Below are positions 1 through 9,305 of a stretch of DNA of 64,000 nt, piece after piece (position 1 is the stretch's first letter; each line of letters begins with the position of its first letter). The DNA lies in assembly GCF_000818395.1 (NCBI RefSeq), contig NZ_JWJG01000028.1, positions 3,324,830 to 3,388,829 on the forward strand, written 5' to 3'. Made by a program: the position numbers and the translations under genes. The notes under the pieces were generated by a model. It searched no databases and was not told the DNA's origin. It saw only the letters and a list, made by a program, of their open reading frames with translations. Source of the DNA: Noviherbaspirillum autotrophicum (GTDB taxonomy: Bacteria; Pseudomonadota; Gammaproteobacteria; Burkholderiales; Burkholderiaceae_D).

Positions 1-117
1 CGCCAGCTTGTCCTGGCAGTAGGCGTTGGCCGCGTCGCGCACCATGCGTTCGTCGTTGGTCAGCTGCTGGTCCAGCAGCAGCGGGTCGTCCCAGTGAAAT
101 TGCGCCTTGTTTTTCAT
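1..117 (-). CDS. gcdH: Glutaryl-CoA dehydrogenase, N-terminal fragment (cut by window edge)
   Basis: The 39 visible residues start MKNKAQFHWDDPLLLDQQL and continue with a TNDERMVRDAA stretch, the characteristic N-terminus of proteobacterial glutaryl-CoA dehydrogenase, an FAD flavoenzyme that converts glutaryl-CoA to crotonyl-CoA. The ATG is preceded by a GGAGAC ribosome site. It lies 23 bp downstream of the thiolase on the same strand, so it is probably the third gene of the 3-hydroxyacyl-CoA dehydrogenase-thiolase operon. The catalytic base and FAD-binding parts lie outside the window, so a related acyl-CoA dehydrogenase cannot be fully excluded. Confidence 0.8.
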   Translation of the reverse strand, partial: MKNKAQFHWDDPLLLDQQLTNDERMVRDAANAYCQDKLA

Positions 118-140
118 TTCTGTCTCCGGTTTGCCTTGAA

Positions 141-1343
141 TTAGATTCGTTCGATGACCATGGCCAGGCCTTGGCCCACGCCTATGCACAGACTGACTAC
201 CGCATAGCGGCCATTGCGGCGGATCAGTTCGCGGCTGGCGGTCAGCGCCAGGCGCGCGCCCGAGGCGCCGAGCGGATGGCCGAGCGCGATGGCGCCGCCG
301 TTCGGGTTGACGCGGGGATCGGTGAAGGAAATATCGAGCAGCTTGAGGCAGCCGAGCACCTGGCTGGCGAACGCCTCGTTGATCTCGATGATGTCCATGT
401 CTGTCAGCGTGAGGTTGGCGCGCGCGAGCGCCTTGCGGATCGCGTATACCGGGCCGATGCCCATGACGCGCGGCTCCACGCCTGCCACGGCTGCCGACAG
501 GATGCGCACCATCGGCGCCTTGCCGGCTTTCTCGCCTGCGGCGCGGCTGCCGATCAGCAGGGCCGCAGCGCCATCGTTGATGCCGGACGCGTTGCCGGCG
601 GTGACCACGCCGCCTTCAAACAGCGGCTTGAGCTTGGCCAGGCTGGCCGTGGTGGTTTCGGGGCGCGGGTGCTCATCCTTGTCGACCGACACGGGCGGTG
701 TCTTGCGGCCGGTCGGGACGGAAATCGGGTGGATTTCGCCCGCGAAGAAGCCGGCCTGCAGCGCGGCATCATATTTCATCTGCGAGGCCAGCGCGAACGC
801 ATCGGCATCGCTGCGCGTAATGCCGAACTCGCGCGCGACGTTGTCGCCGGTTTCCGGCATCGTATCGGCGCCGTACTGTTCGGTGACCTTCGGGTTCGGG
901 AAGCGCGCGCCGATGGTGGAATCGAACACCTTGAAGTCACGCCCGAAGGCGGCTTCGGATTTCGCCACCACGAACGGCGCGCGGCTCATGCTCTCGACGC
1001 CGCCGGCGAGATACAGGTCGCCTTCGCCGCAGGTGATCGCGCGCGCTGCGTCCATCACGGCGGCCAAGCCGCTGGCGCACAGGCGGTTGACGGTCTGGCC
1101 CGGCACCGTCACCGGCAGGCCGGCCGCCAGCAGCGCGTTGCGCGCGACGTTGCGCGAATCCTCGCCGGCCTGGTTGGTGTCGCCCAGGATGACGTCCTCG
1201 ATCTGGTCGGGCCGCCACGGGTTGCGGGCAACCACTGCGCGCATGACTTCCGCGACCAGATCGTCGGGACGTACCGGAGCGAGTGCGCCGGCGTGACGGC
1301 CGAACGGGGAACGCAGGCCATCATAGATATAGGCGTCGAGCAT
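141..1343 (-). CDS. Acetyl-CoA acyltransferase, 3-oxoadipyl-CoA thiolase type (PcaF/PaaJ-like)
   Basis: A 400-residue thiolase with all catalytic residues: acylated Cys89 in NRLCASG, His356 in GHPLGASG and Cys386 in SLCIGVG. The region ESMSRAPFVV, the GARFPNP segment and the TMPETGDNVA segment match the 3-oxoadipyl-CoA thiolase branch better than the PhaA branch. It would release acetyl-CoA from a 3-oxo(dicarboxyl)acyl-CoA. It begins 3 bp after the dehydrogenase stop with a good AAGGAG site and precedes gcdH, so the three genes form one operon. The exact substrate (adipyl, pimelyl or aromatic-derived) is inferred from neighbours only. Confidence 0.85.
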   Translation of the reverse strand: MLDAYIYDGLRSPFGRHAGALAPVRPDDLVAEVMRAVVARNPWRPDQIEDVILGDTNQAGEDSRNVARNALLAAGLPVTVPGQTVNRLCASGLAAVMDAARAITCGEGDLYLAGGVESMSRAPFVVAKSEAAFGRDFKVFDSTIGARFPNPKVTEQYGADTMPETGDNVAREFGITRSDADAFALASQMKYDAALQAGFFAGEIHPISVPTGRKTPPVSVDKDEHPRPETTTASLAKLKPLFEGGVVTAGNASGINDGAAALLIGSRAAGEKAGKAPMVRILSAAVAGVEPRVMGIGPVYAIRKALARANLTLTDMDIIEINEAFASQVLGCLKLLDISFTDPRVNPNGGAIALGHPLGASGARLALTASRELIRRNGRYAVVSLCIGVGQGLAMVIERI

Positions 1344-1346
1344 GGA

Positions 1347-2903
1347 TCAGATCTCCTTGTGATGTAGGGACAGGCCGAGCAGGGCGCGGCGCTGCAGCCA
1401 GGGGCTGGGGCGGTAGCGGGAATCGCCGGTCTGCTGTTCGAGGTTTTTCAGGATGGTGAAAACAGTCTTGGCGCCGAGCTGGTCGCCCCAGGCGAGCGGC
1501 CCCAGCGGATAGCCGAGCCCGAGCGTCACGGCGCGGTCGATGTCGAGCGGATCGGCAATGCCTTGCTGTGCGATTTCGCAGGCGATGTTCACGATGTGCG
1601 CAACCACGCGCTGCGTCACCAGGCCGGCGCTGTCGCGGATGACACTGACGGGAATGCCGGCGGCCGGCGCTCCGGCCGCGCCGAACAGGCCGCAGGCTTG
1701 CGTCAGGAATTCTTCCGTCGTGGCTGGCGTGGTCATCACGACGCGGCGGCGCGACAGGTCGAGCAGGGTTTCGACGGCGACGGTGCGGCGCGCGTCGAGT
1801 TGTTCTCGCACGCAGCAGGTCGTGGCGTCTTCGCCCAGCGGCGTGACGATGCACAATGCGCTATCGCTCGGGCGCGCGCCGGACTCCATCGCCACGCCGG
1901 CCGCCGCGATCAGGCTGGCGAGGCGTTCCGCCAGCTCCGGGCGTTCCTGGCTGAGCCAGACGCTGGCCGGCTGGCTGGTCGGCTGCGCCGGTTCGGCGAT
2001 CGCCTCCTTCCTGCCGTCGGCGCCGTAGCGGTAAAAGCCGTGCCCGACCTTCTTGCCGAGCGCGCCGGCAACCAGCATCTGGCGCGTCTGCACTTGCGGG
2101 CGAAAGCGCGGCTCTTCGTAATACTGGTGGTAGATCGATTCCATCACCGGATGCGACACGTCCAGCCCGGTCAGGTCGAGCAGTTCGCACGGGCCGAGCC
2201 GGAAGCCGGCGGTGTCGCGCAGGATGTTGTCCAGCGCCGGCACCGACGCGACGCCCTCGGCCAGGAGGCGCAAGCCTTCCGTGCCGTAGCCGCGCCCGGC
2301 GTGGTTGACGATGAAGCCGGGCGTGTCCTTGGCGCGCACCGCCGTGTGGCCCCAGTGGCGGCCGAGCGCGAGCAGGTAATCGACGACGGCCGGATCGGTC
2401 AGGAAGCCGCCGATCGCCTCGACGATCTTCATCAGCGGCACCGGATTGAAAAAGTGAAAACCGGCCACGCGCTCGGGATGCGCCAGGCCGGCGGCAATGG
2501 CGGTGACGGACAGTGAAGATGTATTGGTGGCGAGGATGGCGCCGGCATCGACGATGCCTTCGAGGGTCTTGAACAGTGATTTCTTGGCGTCGAGGTCTTC
2601 GACAATCGCTTCCACTACCACATGGCAACTCGCCATATCCTGCAATCCGCCGCAGGCGTGCAGGCGTTCGCCGGCGGCAGCGGCGGCGCCAGCATCGAGC
2701 TTGCCCTTGTCGACCAGCTTGCCAAAGGTTGCCAGCAATTCGGCACAGGCGGCTTCGGCCGCGCCTTGCCGGCTGTCGCTCAGGCGGACTTGTGCGCCCG
2801 CCAGCGCCGCGATCTGCGCAATGCCGCGTCCCATGACGCCGCAGCCAACAAGTCCGACGATAACGTCATTTGACGACGGTTCGGGGCGATTTCGGTGCTG
2901 CAT
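1347..2903 (-). CDS. 3-hydroxyacyl-CoA dehydrogenase (PaaH-like, 518 aa)
   Basis: NAD-dependent oxidation of 3-hydroxyacyl-CoA to 3-oxoacyl-CoA. The N-terminal Rossmann motif GLVGCGVMGRG sits at about residues 17-27. A first 3HCDH C-terminal domain (GFHFFNPVPLMKIVE, then TPGFIVNHAGRGYG) is followed by a second copy near the C-terminus (DSAGLVTQRVVAHIVNIACE, then LGLGYPLGPLAWGD). The roughly 500-residue length with duplicated C-terminal domain is typical of the PaaH/PhaC branch that handles 3-hydroxyadipyl-CoA. First gene of the leftward operon. A TTGACA/TACAGT promoter and a 15-bp palindrome lie just upstream. The start has a GGAG site. Confidence 0.87.
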   Translation of the reverse strand: MQHRNRPEPSSNDVIVGLVGCGVMGRGIAQIAALAGAQVRLSDSRQGAAEAACAELLATFGKLVDKGKLDAGAAAAAGERLHACGGLQDMASCHVVVEAIVEDLDAKKSLFKTLEGIVDAGAILATNTSSLSVTAIAAGLAHPERVAGFHFFNPVPLMKIVEAIGGFLTDPAVVDYLLALGRHWGHTAVRAKDTPGFIVNHAGRGYGTEGLRLLAEGVASVPALDNILRDTAGFRLGPCELLDLTGLDVSHPVMESIYHQYYEEPRFRPQVQTRQMLVAGALGKKVGHGFYRYGADGRKEAIAEPAQPTSQPASVWLSQERPELAERLASLIAAAGVAMESGARPSDSALCIVTPLGEDATTCCVREQLDARRTVAVETLLDLSRRRVVMTTPATTEEFLTQACGLFGAAGAPAAGIPVSVIRDSAGLVTQRVVAHIVNIACEIAQQGIADPLDIDRAVTLGLGYPLGPLAWGDQLGAKTVFTILKNLEQQTGDSRYRPSPWLQRRALLGLSLHHKEI

Positions 2904-2931
2904 CAGGCGTCTCCTTGAATTTAATTGAGAG

Positions 2932-2946
2932 TTCTGCGGTGCAGAA
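2932..2946. promoter_or_regulatory. Candidate IclR-family operator, copy 1
   Basis: A perfect palindrome TTCTGC-GGT-GCAGAA lies about 30 bp upstream of the 3-hydroxyacyl-CoA dehydrogenase start and just downstream of its predicted transcription start, where a bound repressor would block expression. A near-identical copy lies 150 bp away in front of the divergent ligase gene. Size and symmetry fit sites bound by IclR-type dimers. The regulator at 9306 is the obvious candidate. Confidence 0.5.
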
Positions 2947-2965
2947 TAATATATTTGAAAATGGA

Positions 2966-2994
2966 ACTGTATTTCTTTAAACTTGATCTGTCAA
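2966..2994 (-). promoter_or_regulatory. Sigma70-type promoter of the leftward beta-oxidation operon
   Basis: On the minus strand a perfect TTGACA (-35) is followed by a 17-bp spacer and TACAGT (-10, 4 of 6). The predicted transcript would start near 2959, about 55 nt before the ATG of the 3-hydroxyacyl-CoA dehydrogenase. Confidence 0.5.
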
Positions 2995-3082
2995 GAAAAG
3001 CATTTCCCTGAAAACAAGGCTGATAAAGCGAAAAAGAAGGCTGCAAGGCTGATTCATGTCGCCATGCTTATTGAATTCGTAG

Positions 3083-3097
3083 TTCTGCAGTGCAGTA
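3083..3097. promoter_or_regulatory. Candidate IclR-family operator, copy 2
   Basis: TTCTGC-AGT-GCAGTA matches copy 1 except for one arm base and one centre base. It is placed about 115 bp upstream of the acyl-CoA synthetase start. A further half site TTCCGC follows at 3103. Paired sites on either side of a divergent promoter suggest coordinate control of both transcription units. Confidence 0.45.
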
Positions 3098-3211
3098 TGT
3101 AATTCCGCAAAAAACGTTGCCTTTTCTTTTTGGATATGCCAGTATCGTGACCCTGACCGCATGCAAAGCCATGCATTTCAGGTCGGCATAAAGACATAAC
3201 CAGGAGGGGAC

Positions 3212-4765
3212 ATGACGCAAGCAGCGCATCCGGCTGCCTCGATGAGCCGCATTCACGACGCCTTTCAGGCTTGGACCACGGCGCATGGCGACAAGGTCGC
3301 GCTGGCTGACGCACAGCGCAGCCTGACCTACGGCGAACTGGACGAAGTGGTCGAGGCGGTGGCGCAGCGACTGCGCGACGCCGGTGTGCGCGCCGGCGAC
3401 CGCGTGCTGCTCGTGGCCGAGAATTCGGTGGCGCTGGGCGTATGCATTCTTGCCGTCAGCCGCCTCGACGCCTGGTCGGCCACCGTCAACGCGCGCCTGT
3501 CCGAGCGCGAGATCGATAATTTCCTGTCTCATTCCGGTGCACGCCGTGCCCTGTATTTCAGCGCCGTCTCGCCGCAGGCGGGCGCGCATGGCCGGCAGCG
3601 CGGTGCCGTAACCGTGGACTGGCCCGGCATCGGCGACCTCATGCTGGGGCCCTTGAACGAACAGGCGCTGCCGGAGCCGGTGGAAGCCGACGGTGCCAAA
3701 CAGGTCGCTGCCATGGTGTACACCTCCGGCACGACCGGCGCGCCCAAGGCGGTGATGCTCACCCACGCCAACCTGCTGTTCGTCGCCGCCAACAGCTGCC
3801 GCATGCGCCGTATCACGCCGGATGACGTGATCTATGGCGTATTGCCGCTGTCGCACGTCTACGGTTTGTCGTCGCTGCTGGCGGCGGCGCTGTTGGGCGG
3901 CGCCACCTTGCGCCTGGTGGCGCGCTACCAGCCCGACGCGCTCGCCCATGCGCTGGCGCACGACGGCATCAGCGTGATGCACGGCGCGCCCGCCATGTAT
4001 GCCAAGCTGCTCGAATGGAGCGAAAGCACCGGTACCCCACTGCGCGCGCCTGCGCTGCGCGTGGCGCAGTCGGGCGGCGCTCCGCTTACCATGCCGCTCA
4101 AGCAGGCATTCGAAAAAACCTTCGGGCTCACGCTGCACAACGGTTATGGCATGACCGAAGCGTCGCCGTCGATCTGCCAGACGCGGATGGACGCGCCGCG
4201 CGCCGACTGCTCGGTCGGGCAGGTGATTCCCGGCGTCGACGTCAGGTTGAACGGCGCCGAAACCGGCAAGGACGGCACTGGCGAACTGTGGGTGCGCGGC
4301 CCGAACGTGATGAAGGGCTATTACCGCGCGCCGGAACTGACTGCCGAAACGATCACGCCGGACGGCTGGCTGCGCACTGGCGATCTGGCGCGCATCGACC
4401 CGGACGGCGCGGTATCCATCGTCGGCCGCAGCAAGGAACTGATCATCCGCTCCGGCTTCAACGTCTATCCGATCGAGGTCGAGCAAGTGCTGAATGCCTA
4501 CCCCGGTGTCGTACAATCCGCAGTCGTCGGCCGCGAGGTGGAAGGCAACGAAGAAGTGGTCGCTTTCATCGAGCCGTCGCAGGACGCGTCGATCGACCTG
4601 GGCGCGCTGCAGGCCTGGCTGCGGGACAACCTTTCCCCTTACAAGATTCCTTCGGAGATCGTCGTTCTCGACCACTTGCCGTCTGCAGCGACCGGCAAGG
4701 TGCTGAAGAAGGAGCTGCAACTACAAGCTGCACAGCGCCGAGCCGCTGGAAAAATCCAACCCTGA
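3212..4765 (+). CDS. Acyl-CoA synthetase (AMP-forming, class I adenylate-forming)
   Basis: A 517-residue ligase that would activate a carboxylic acid to its CoA thioester via an acyl-adenylate. Seen are the P-loop-like YTSGTTGAPKAVMLTH (about residues 170-185), the NGYGMTEASP adenine motif, the hinge TGDLARIDPDGAVSIVGRSKE and the catalytic Lys496 in SAATGKVLKKE. A strong AGGAGGGG site fixes the ATG. It leads the rightward unit and is followed 30 bp later by the Liv-type transporter, suggesting import and CoA activation of the same acid. Substrate cannot be read from sequence; a short dicarboxylic or cyclic/aromatic acid is the best guess from context. Confidence 0.85.
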   Translation: MTQAAHPAASMSRIHDAFQAWTTAHGDKVALADAQRSLTYGELDEVVEAVAQRLRDAGVRAGDRVLLVAENSVALGVCILAVSRLDAWSATVNARLSEREIDNFLSHSGARRALYFSAVSPQAGAHGRQRGAVTVDWPGIGDLMLGPLNEQALPEPVEADGAKQVAAMVYTSGTTGAPKAVMLTHANLLFVAANSCRMRRITPDDVIYGVLPLSHVYGLSSLLAAALLGGATLRLVARYQPDALAHALAHDGISVMHGAPAMYAKLLEWSESTGTPLRAPALRVAQSGGAPLTMPLKQAFEKTFGLTLHNGYGMTEASPSICQTRMDAPRADCSVGQVIPGVDVRLNGAETGKDGTGELWVRGPNVMKGYYRAPELTAETITPDGWLRTGDLARIDPDGAVSIVGRSKELIIRSGFNVYPIEVEQVLNAYPGVVQSAVVGREVEGNEEVVAFIEPSQDASIDLGALQAWLRDNLSPYKIPSEIVVLDHLPSAATGKVLKKELQLQAAQRRAAGKIQP

Positions 4766-4795
4766 GGCGTTCGTCTCAAGACAAGAGGAAGACAA

Positions 4796-5968
4796 ATGAC
4801 ATTCCAACTCACTACCGTTGCAAAACTTGGCGCACTGCTGGGCGCGGCGCTGATCGGCGCCTCCGCCACTGCAGAGGAATTCAAGGTCGGGGCCCACATG
4901 CCGCTGACCGGCACCCTGGCGCGTTCCGGCCAGGGCTTCAACGAAGGCATCCAGGCTGCGGTGGATATATTCAATCGTACCAACGGCAAGCACAAGATCA
5001 AGATGATCACCATCGATGACGAATCGGCGCCGGCCAAGGCGGTCGCGGCCGTCGAAAAGCTGGGCTCGGAGGGCGTGACTTCGGTCATCGGCGGCTATGG
5101 CTCCAACATCATCGGGCCGGCATCGGACACGTCCAACCGCCTCGGCCTGACCTACATCACCGCCGGCGGCGTGAACGACGAACTGACCAAGCGCGGCTAC
5201 AAGACCTTCTTCCGCATCAACAACACGCGCGGTTACGAGACGGCGGTGACCACTATGCTGCAGGAAGTGAAGGCGCAGTCGGTATCGATCGTGTATTCCA
5301 CCAAGGAAGCCACCAGCGACCTGGCCAAGGATATCCAGAAGACGCTCGCTGCGAAGAACGTCAAGGTCACGATGCACGCGTTCGACCCGGCCATCACCGA
5401 CTTCAAGCCGATCATCAACAAGATCAAGCTGCAGGACAAGCCCGACGTGCTGTTCATGAGCGGCTATGAAAACGACTACGTCGGCATCATCCGCGCCGCC
5501 AAGGTCTTGAAGCCGCAAATCAAGTCGATCGTCGGCGTCTGGTCGCTCGCGACCTCCAAGATGGCAAGCGATTTTCCTGACCTGATGCCGAACGTGATCG
5601 GCACCGCCATGCTGCCGTTCCCGGTCGAATACAAGACGCCGGAGGGCAAGCAGTTCGCCGAAACCTACAAGAAGATGTTCAACAAGGACGTCGATTACCT
5701 CGCGCAGTTCGGCTACGTCAAGGCCAGCCTGCTGTTCGAAGCGATCGCGCGCGCGGCCGACAACGGCACGCTGAAGAAGGGCGGCCTGTCGGATGAGCTG
5801 CGCAAGACCAACCGCGACACGCTGATCGGCAAGGTGACGTTCGACGCCAACGGCGACAACCCGAACTTCCAGCACCGCATGGGCCAGCACCAGAACGGCA
5901 AGATCGCGATCGTGTCGCCGGCGGCGCAGGCGACCGCGCCGATCAAGTATCCGGCCCTGCCCTGGTAA
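4796..5968 (+). CDS. livK: Branched-chain-amino-acid-type ABC transporter, periplasmic substrate-binding protein
   Basis: A 390-residue periplasmic binding protein of the Leu/Ile/Val-binding family (type I fold). The first 26 residues form a signal peptide (hydrophobic AKLGALLGAALIGASATA, cleavage before EEFKVG). The mature start GAHMPLTGTLARSGQG is the typical ligand-pocket strand, and SVIGGYGSNIIGPASDTSNR matches the family. Preceded by a GAGGAAG site. Proteins of this family next to CoA ligases and beta-oxidation genes often bind aromatic or dicarboxylic acids rather than amino acids. First component of a complete five-gene importer. Confidence 0.85.
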   Translation: MTFQLTTVAKLGALLGAALIGASATAEEFKVGAHMPLTGTLARSGQGFNEGIQAAVDIFNRTNGKHKIKMITIDDESAPAKAVAAVEKLGSEGVTSVIGGYGSNIIGPASDTSNRLGLTYITAGGVNDELTKRGYKTFFRINNTRGYETAVTTMLQEVKAQSVSIVYSTKEATSDLAKDIQKTLAAKNVKVTMHAFDPAITDFKPIINKIKLQDKPDVLFMSGYENDYVGIIRAAKVLKPQIKSIVGVWSLATSKMASDFPDLMPNVIGTAMLPFPVEYKTPEGKQFAETYKKMFNKDVDYLAQFGYVKASLLFEAIARAADNGTLKKGGLSDELRKTNRDTLIGKVTFDANGDNPNFQHRMGQHQNGKIAIVSPAAQATAPIKYPALPW

Positions 5969-5980
5969 GTCGGTATGCGC

Positions 5981-6004
5981 CCCTCTCCCGCAAGCGGGAG
6001 AGGG
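5981..6004. repeat. REP-like palindrome between livK and livH
   Basis: An 11-bp perfect inverted repeat CCCTCTCCCGC / GCGGGAGAGGG separated by AA, 13 bp after the binding-protein stop. There is no following T-run, so it is not a classic terminator. A related palindrome with the same CCCGC/GCGGGAGA core follows the malic enzyme gene at 50185. In the importer operon such a hairpin could protect the livK message and raise its level above that of the permeases. Confidence 0.6.
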
Positions 6005-6037
6005 ACTATTTCACAGCCTCGGCTTCATTCAGTCACC

Positions 6038-6910
6038 ATGTCAGAACTTATCCTGCAATCCCTCTACTCGGGCATGCTGGTCGGCGGCGTCTACGCGCTG
6101 ATCGCGCTCGGCTTGACGCTCGCCTTCGGCACCATGCGCATCATTAACCTGGCGCACGGCGAGCTGGTGCTGCTGGCCGCCTACATCGGCTATACCGTGG
6201 AAAGCCGCTTCGGCGTCAACCCGATGCTGGCGCTGCCGATCGCACTGATCGTCGTCTGCTGCTGCTCGGCGATCGTGTACTTTCTCGTCTCACGCATCCA
6301 GCGCAACCGCGAACTCAACTCGCTGATGCTCACCTTTGCGCTGGGCACCATCATCACCAACGGCGTGCTCCTGATCTGGAAAAGCGATATCCATTCGACG
6401 GCAAACGCCGGCATGCAGGATGCGGTCCAGTTCGGCGACCTGTTCTCCATGTTCAGCGAACTGCTGTTCTTTGTCGCCAGCCTGGGCGTGGCCGCCGTGC
6501 TCGGCTGGTGGCTGTCGCGCAGCTGGTATGGCCGTGCCGTGCGCGCCGTGTCGTCCAACCGCGATGCGGCCAAGCTCATGGGCATCAACCCGTCCAAGGT
6601 CGAGCTGGTGTCGTTCCTGGTGGCCGGCGTGCTGGCATCCGTGGCCGGCATCGCGATCTTCTCGTCCGGCGTGATCTCGCCGCCGCTCGGCCATTCGCTG
6701 ACGGTGAAGGCTTTCATCATTACCGTGCTGGCCGGCGTCGGTTCGGTGCCGGGCGTGGTGCTGGCGGCATTTTTACTTGGCATCACCGAAGCGCTGACGG
6801 TCACGCTGGCCAGTTCCGCGTTGCAGGAACTGGCCGGCATGCTGCTGTTTTTGATCGTGCTGTTCATCCTGCCGAATGGCCTGTTTGGCGCCAAGAAGCG
6901 CCGGGGTTAA
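6038..6910 (+). CDS. livH: Liv-type ABC transporter inner-membrane permease, LivH family
   Basis: 290 residues with about eight hydrophobic segments. The motif MRIINLAHGELVLLAAYIGY near residue 35 and the EAA-like GINPSKVELVSFLVAGVLASVAGI region are diagnostic of LivH. An upstream in-frame ATG at 5975 would add 21 non-conserved residues that pass through the REP-like palindrome, so the ATG at MSELILQSLYSG is chosen. LivM follows after 4 bp. Forms the membrane channel with LivM. Confidence 0.86.
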   Translation: MSELILQSLYSGMLVGGVYALIALGLTLAFGTMRIINLAHGELVLLAAYIGYTVESRFGVNPMLALPIALIVVCCCSAIVYFLVSRIQRNRELNSLMLTFALGTIITNGVLLIWKSDIHSTANAGMQDAVQFGDLFSMFSELLFFVASLGVAAVLGWWLSRSWYGRAVRAVSSNRDAAKLMGINPSKVELVSFLVAGVLASVAGIAIFSSGVISPPLGHSLTVKAFIITVLAGVGSVPGVVLAAFLLGITEALTVTLASSALQELAGMLLFLIVLFILPNGLFGAKKRRG

Positions 6911-6914
6911 GACC

Positions 6915-7859
6915 ATGAAAAAATTCATCTGGGTGGCGCTCGCCATTCTCTATCTCATCGTGCCGGCTCTGCTGAAAGGAAACAGCTACATCCTCAGCAT
7001 GACGGTGTCGTCGCTGATCGTCGCCGGCATCGCGGTGGCCTGGGCCTTGCTCGGCAACCTGGGCGGCATGGTCAGCTTCGGCCATGCCGCGTTCTTCGGC
7101 ATCGGCGCTTACGCATCGGCGCTCTTGACGATGAAGGCTGGCGTGCCGGTGCTGCTGGCAATCCCGGCCGGCGGCCTGTTCGCGGCGCTGGCGTCGCTGG
7201 CCATGCTGCCGGCGCTGCGCCTGTCGGGGCCGTACTTCGCGCTGGCGATCCTGGCGTATGCGCACATCTTCCGCATCCTCGCCACCGAACTGACCGACCT
7301 GACAGGCGGCTCCGGCGGCCTGTCCTCGATCCCGGGGCTGCCGTCGGTGGCGCAGGCCGAATTCCTCGCCGGGCTGGGCCCGTACCTCGTTGCGCTGACC
7401 ATCGTGCTGGCGTTCTGCCTGGTCTATGCCCGCGTGCGCCGCAGCGATTACGGCATCGCGCTGCGCGCCATGCACGAAAGCGAAGACGCCACGCGCGTGG
7501 TCGGCGTCAACAGCGTGCTGCTCAAGTCGTGGATGCTGCTGCTGTCGGCCTTCATGACTGGCACAATCGGCGCCTTCAACGCGCACATCATCAACTTCCT
7601 GGAGCCGGATTACGCGTTCAGCCCGGCCTGGAGCGTGCTGCCCATCGTGGCAGCGATCTTCGGCGGCTACCGCAGCGTGCTCGGCCCCATGATCGGCGCG
7701 GTCGTGATCTACCTGGTCGATCAGCTGGTGTTCAAGGCGGTGCTGTCGTCCGGCCACCAGATCGTGCTCGGCGTCGTGCTGGCGGCGATGATCCTGCTGG
7801 CGCCGGACGGCTTGCTCTCGCTATTCAGGAAGCGCAATGCAGGAGGACAGCATGCTTAA
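6915..7859 (+). CDS. livM: Liv-type ABC transporter inner-membrane permease, LivM family
   Basis: 314 residues, strongly hydrophobic. The LivM hallmarks are GNLGGMVSFGHAAFFGIGAY near residue 45 and the conserved cytoplasmic loop RSDYGIALRAMHESEDATRVVGVN. Start chosen at MKKFIW (4 bp after livH); an earlier in-frame ATG would overlap livH by 35 bp and add an unlikely leader. The last 8 bases overlap the start of livG (ATGCTTAA), consistent with translational coupling. Confidence 0.86.
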   Translation: MKKFIWVALAILYLIVPALLKGNSYILSMTVSSLIVAGIAVAWALLGNLGGMVSFGHAAFFGIGAYASALLTMKAGVPVLLAIPAGGLFAALASLAMLPALRLSGPYFALAILAYAHIFRILATELTDLTGGSGGLSSIPGLPSVAQAEFLAGLGPYLVALTIVLAFCLVYARVRRSDYGIALRAMHESEDATRVVGVNSVLLKSWMLLLSAFMTGTIGAFNAHIINFLEPDYAFSPAWSVLPIVAAIFGGYRSVLGPMIGAVVIYLVDQLVFKAVLSSGHQIVLGVVLAAMILLAPDGLLSLFRKRNAGGQHA

Positions 7860-8557
7860 ACTCGACGGCATCACGATCCAGTTCGGCGGCCTGACCGCCC
7901 TCAAGGATGTCAGTTTTTCGATGGGTACGGACCAGGTCGTCGGCCTGGTCGGGCCGAACGGCGCGGGCAAGACCACGCTGTTCAACGCGATCTCCGGACT
8001 GGTGAAGCCGACCCATGGCTCGGTGTCCTTCGACGGTATCGAACTGGGCCGCAAGCCGCTGTACACCCGGGCACGGGTCGGCATCGGCCGCACATTCCAG
8101 ATCCCGCAGCCGATGCACGAGCTGACGGTGCGCGAAAACCTGGTGGTCGCGCAGCGCTTCGGCAATGGCCGCGTCGATCACGCGCGCATCGACGAGATTT
8201 TGAAATTCATGGATTTGTACGACCAGGCAGGCAGCGATGCCGCGACCGGCCTCGCGCTGCAGCAACTCAAGCGGCTGGAAGTGGCGAAGGCGCTCGCCAC
8301 GGAACCCAAGCTGCTGCTGCTGGACGAAGTGCTGGCGGGTCTGGAAACCAACGGCAAGCGCTACTTCACCGCCAAGCTGGAGGAACTGCATGAAAAGTTC
8401 AAGATCGGCATCCTCATCATCGAACACGATATCGAAACCGTGTCCACGCTGTGCCACCGAGTGGTCGTGCTGAACTTCGGCAAAGTCATCGCCGACGGCA
8501 CGCCGGATGCCGTCTTCCGCGACCCGGAAGTCATCAAGAGTTATACAGGAGCGGGCC

Positions 8558-8565
<8 letters not shown>
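7852..8565 (+). CDS. livG: Liv-type ABC transporter ATPase, LivG family, with unusual signature motif
   Basis: 237-residue ATPase. Walker A GPNGAGKTT (about residues 32-40), Walker B LLLLDEVLAGL and switch His in IIEHD are intact. The ABC signature, normally LSxGQ in LivG, reads ATGLALQQLKRLEV, so the usual Ser-Gly pair is missing, although the following RLEVAKALA is conserved. The start is set by AGGAGG five bases before ATG and overlaps livM by 8 bp. Pairs with LivF to energise uptake. The atypical signature may be a property of the subfamily rather than a defect. Confidence 0.86.
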
Positions 8566-9265
<700 letters not shown>

Positions 9266-9305
9266 TTTGTCGGATAATGCGGCGCACGGGCACATAAAGA
9301 CGGAA

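Larger units (their letters stand above)
2904..3211. other. Divergent regulatory region, no gene
   Basis: 308 bp separate the leftward beta-oxidation operon from the rightward ligase/transport genes. The stretch is AT-rich compared with its surroundings and carries the leftward promoter plus two matching palindromes. Short reading frames here have no convincing start or family resemblance. Confidence 0.7.

Noticed and set aside
3068-4720. 550-codon minus-strand frame opposite the acyl-CoA synthetase
   Set aside because: Shadow frame; all adenylate-forming motifs are on the plus strand.
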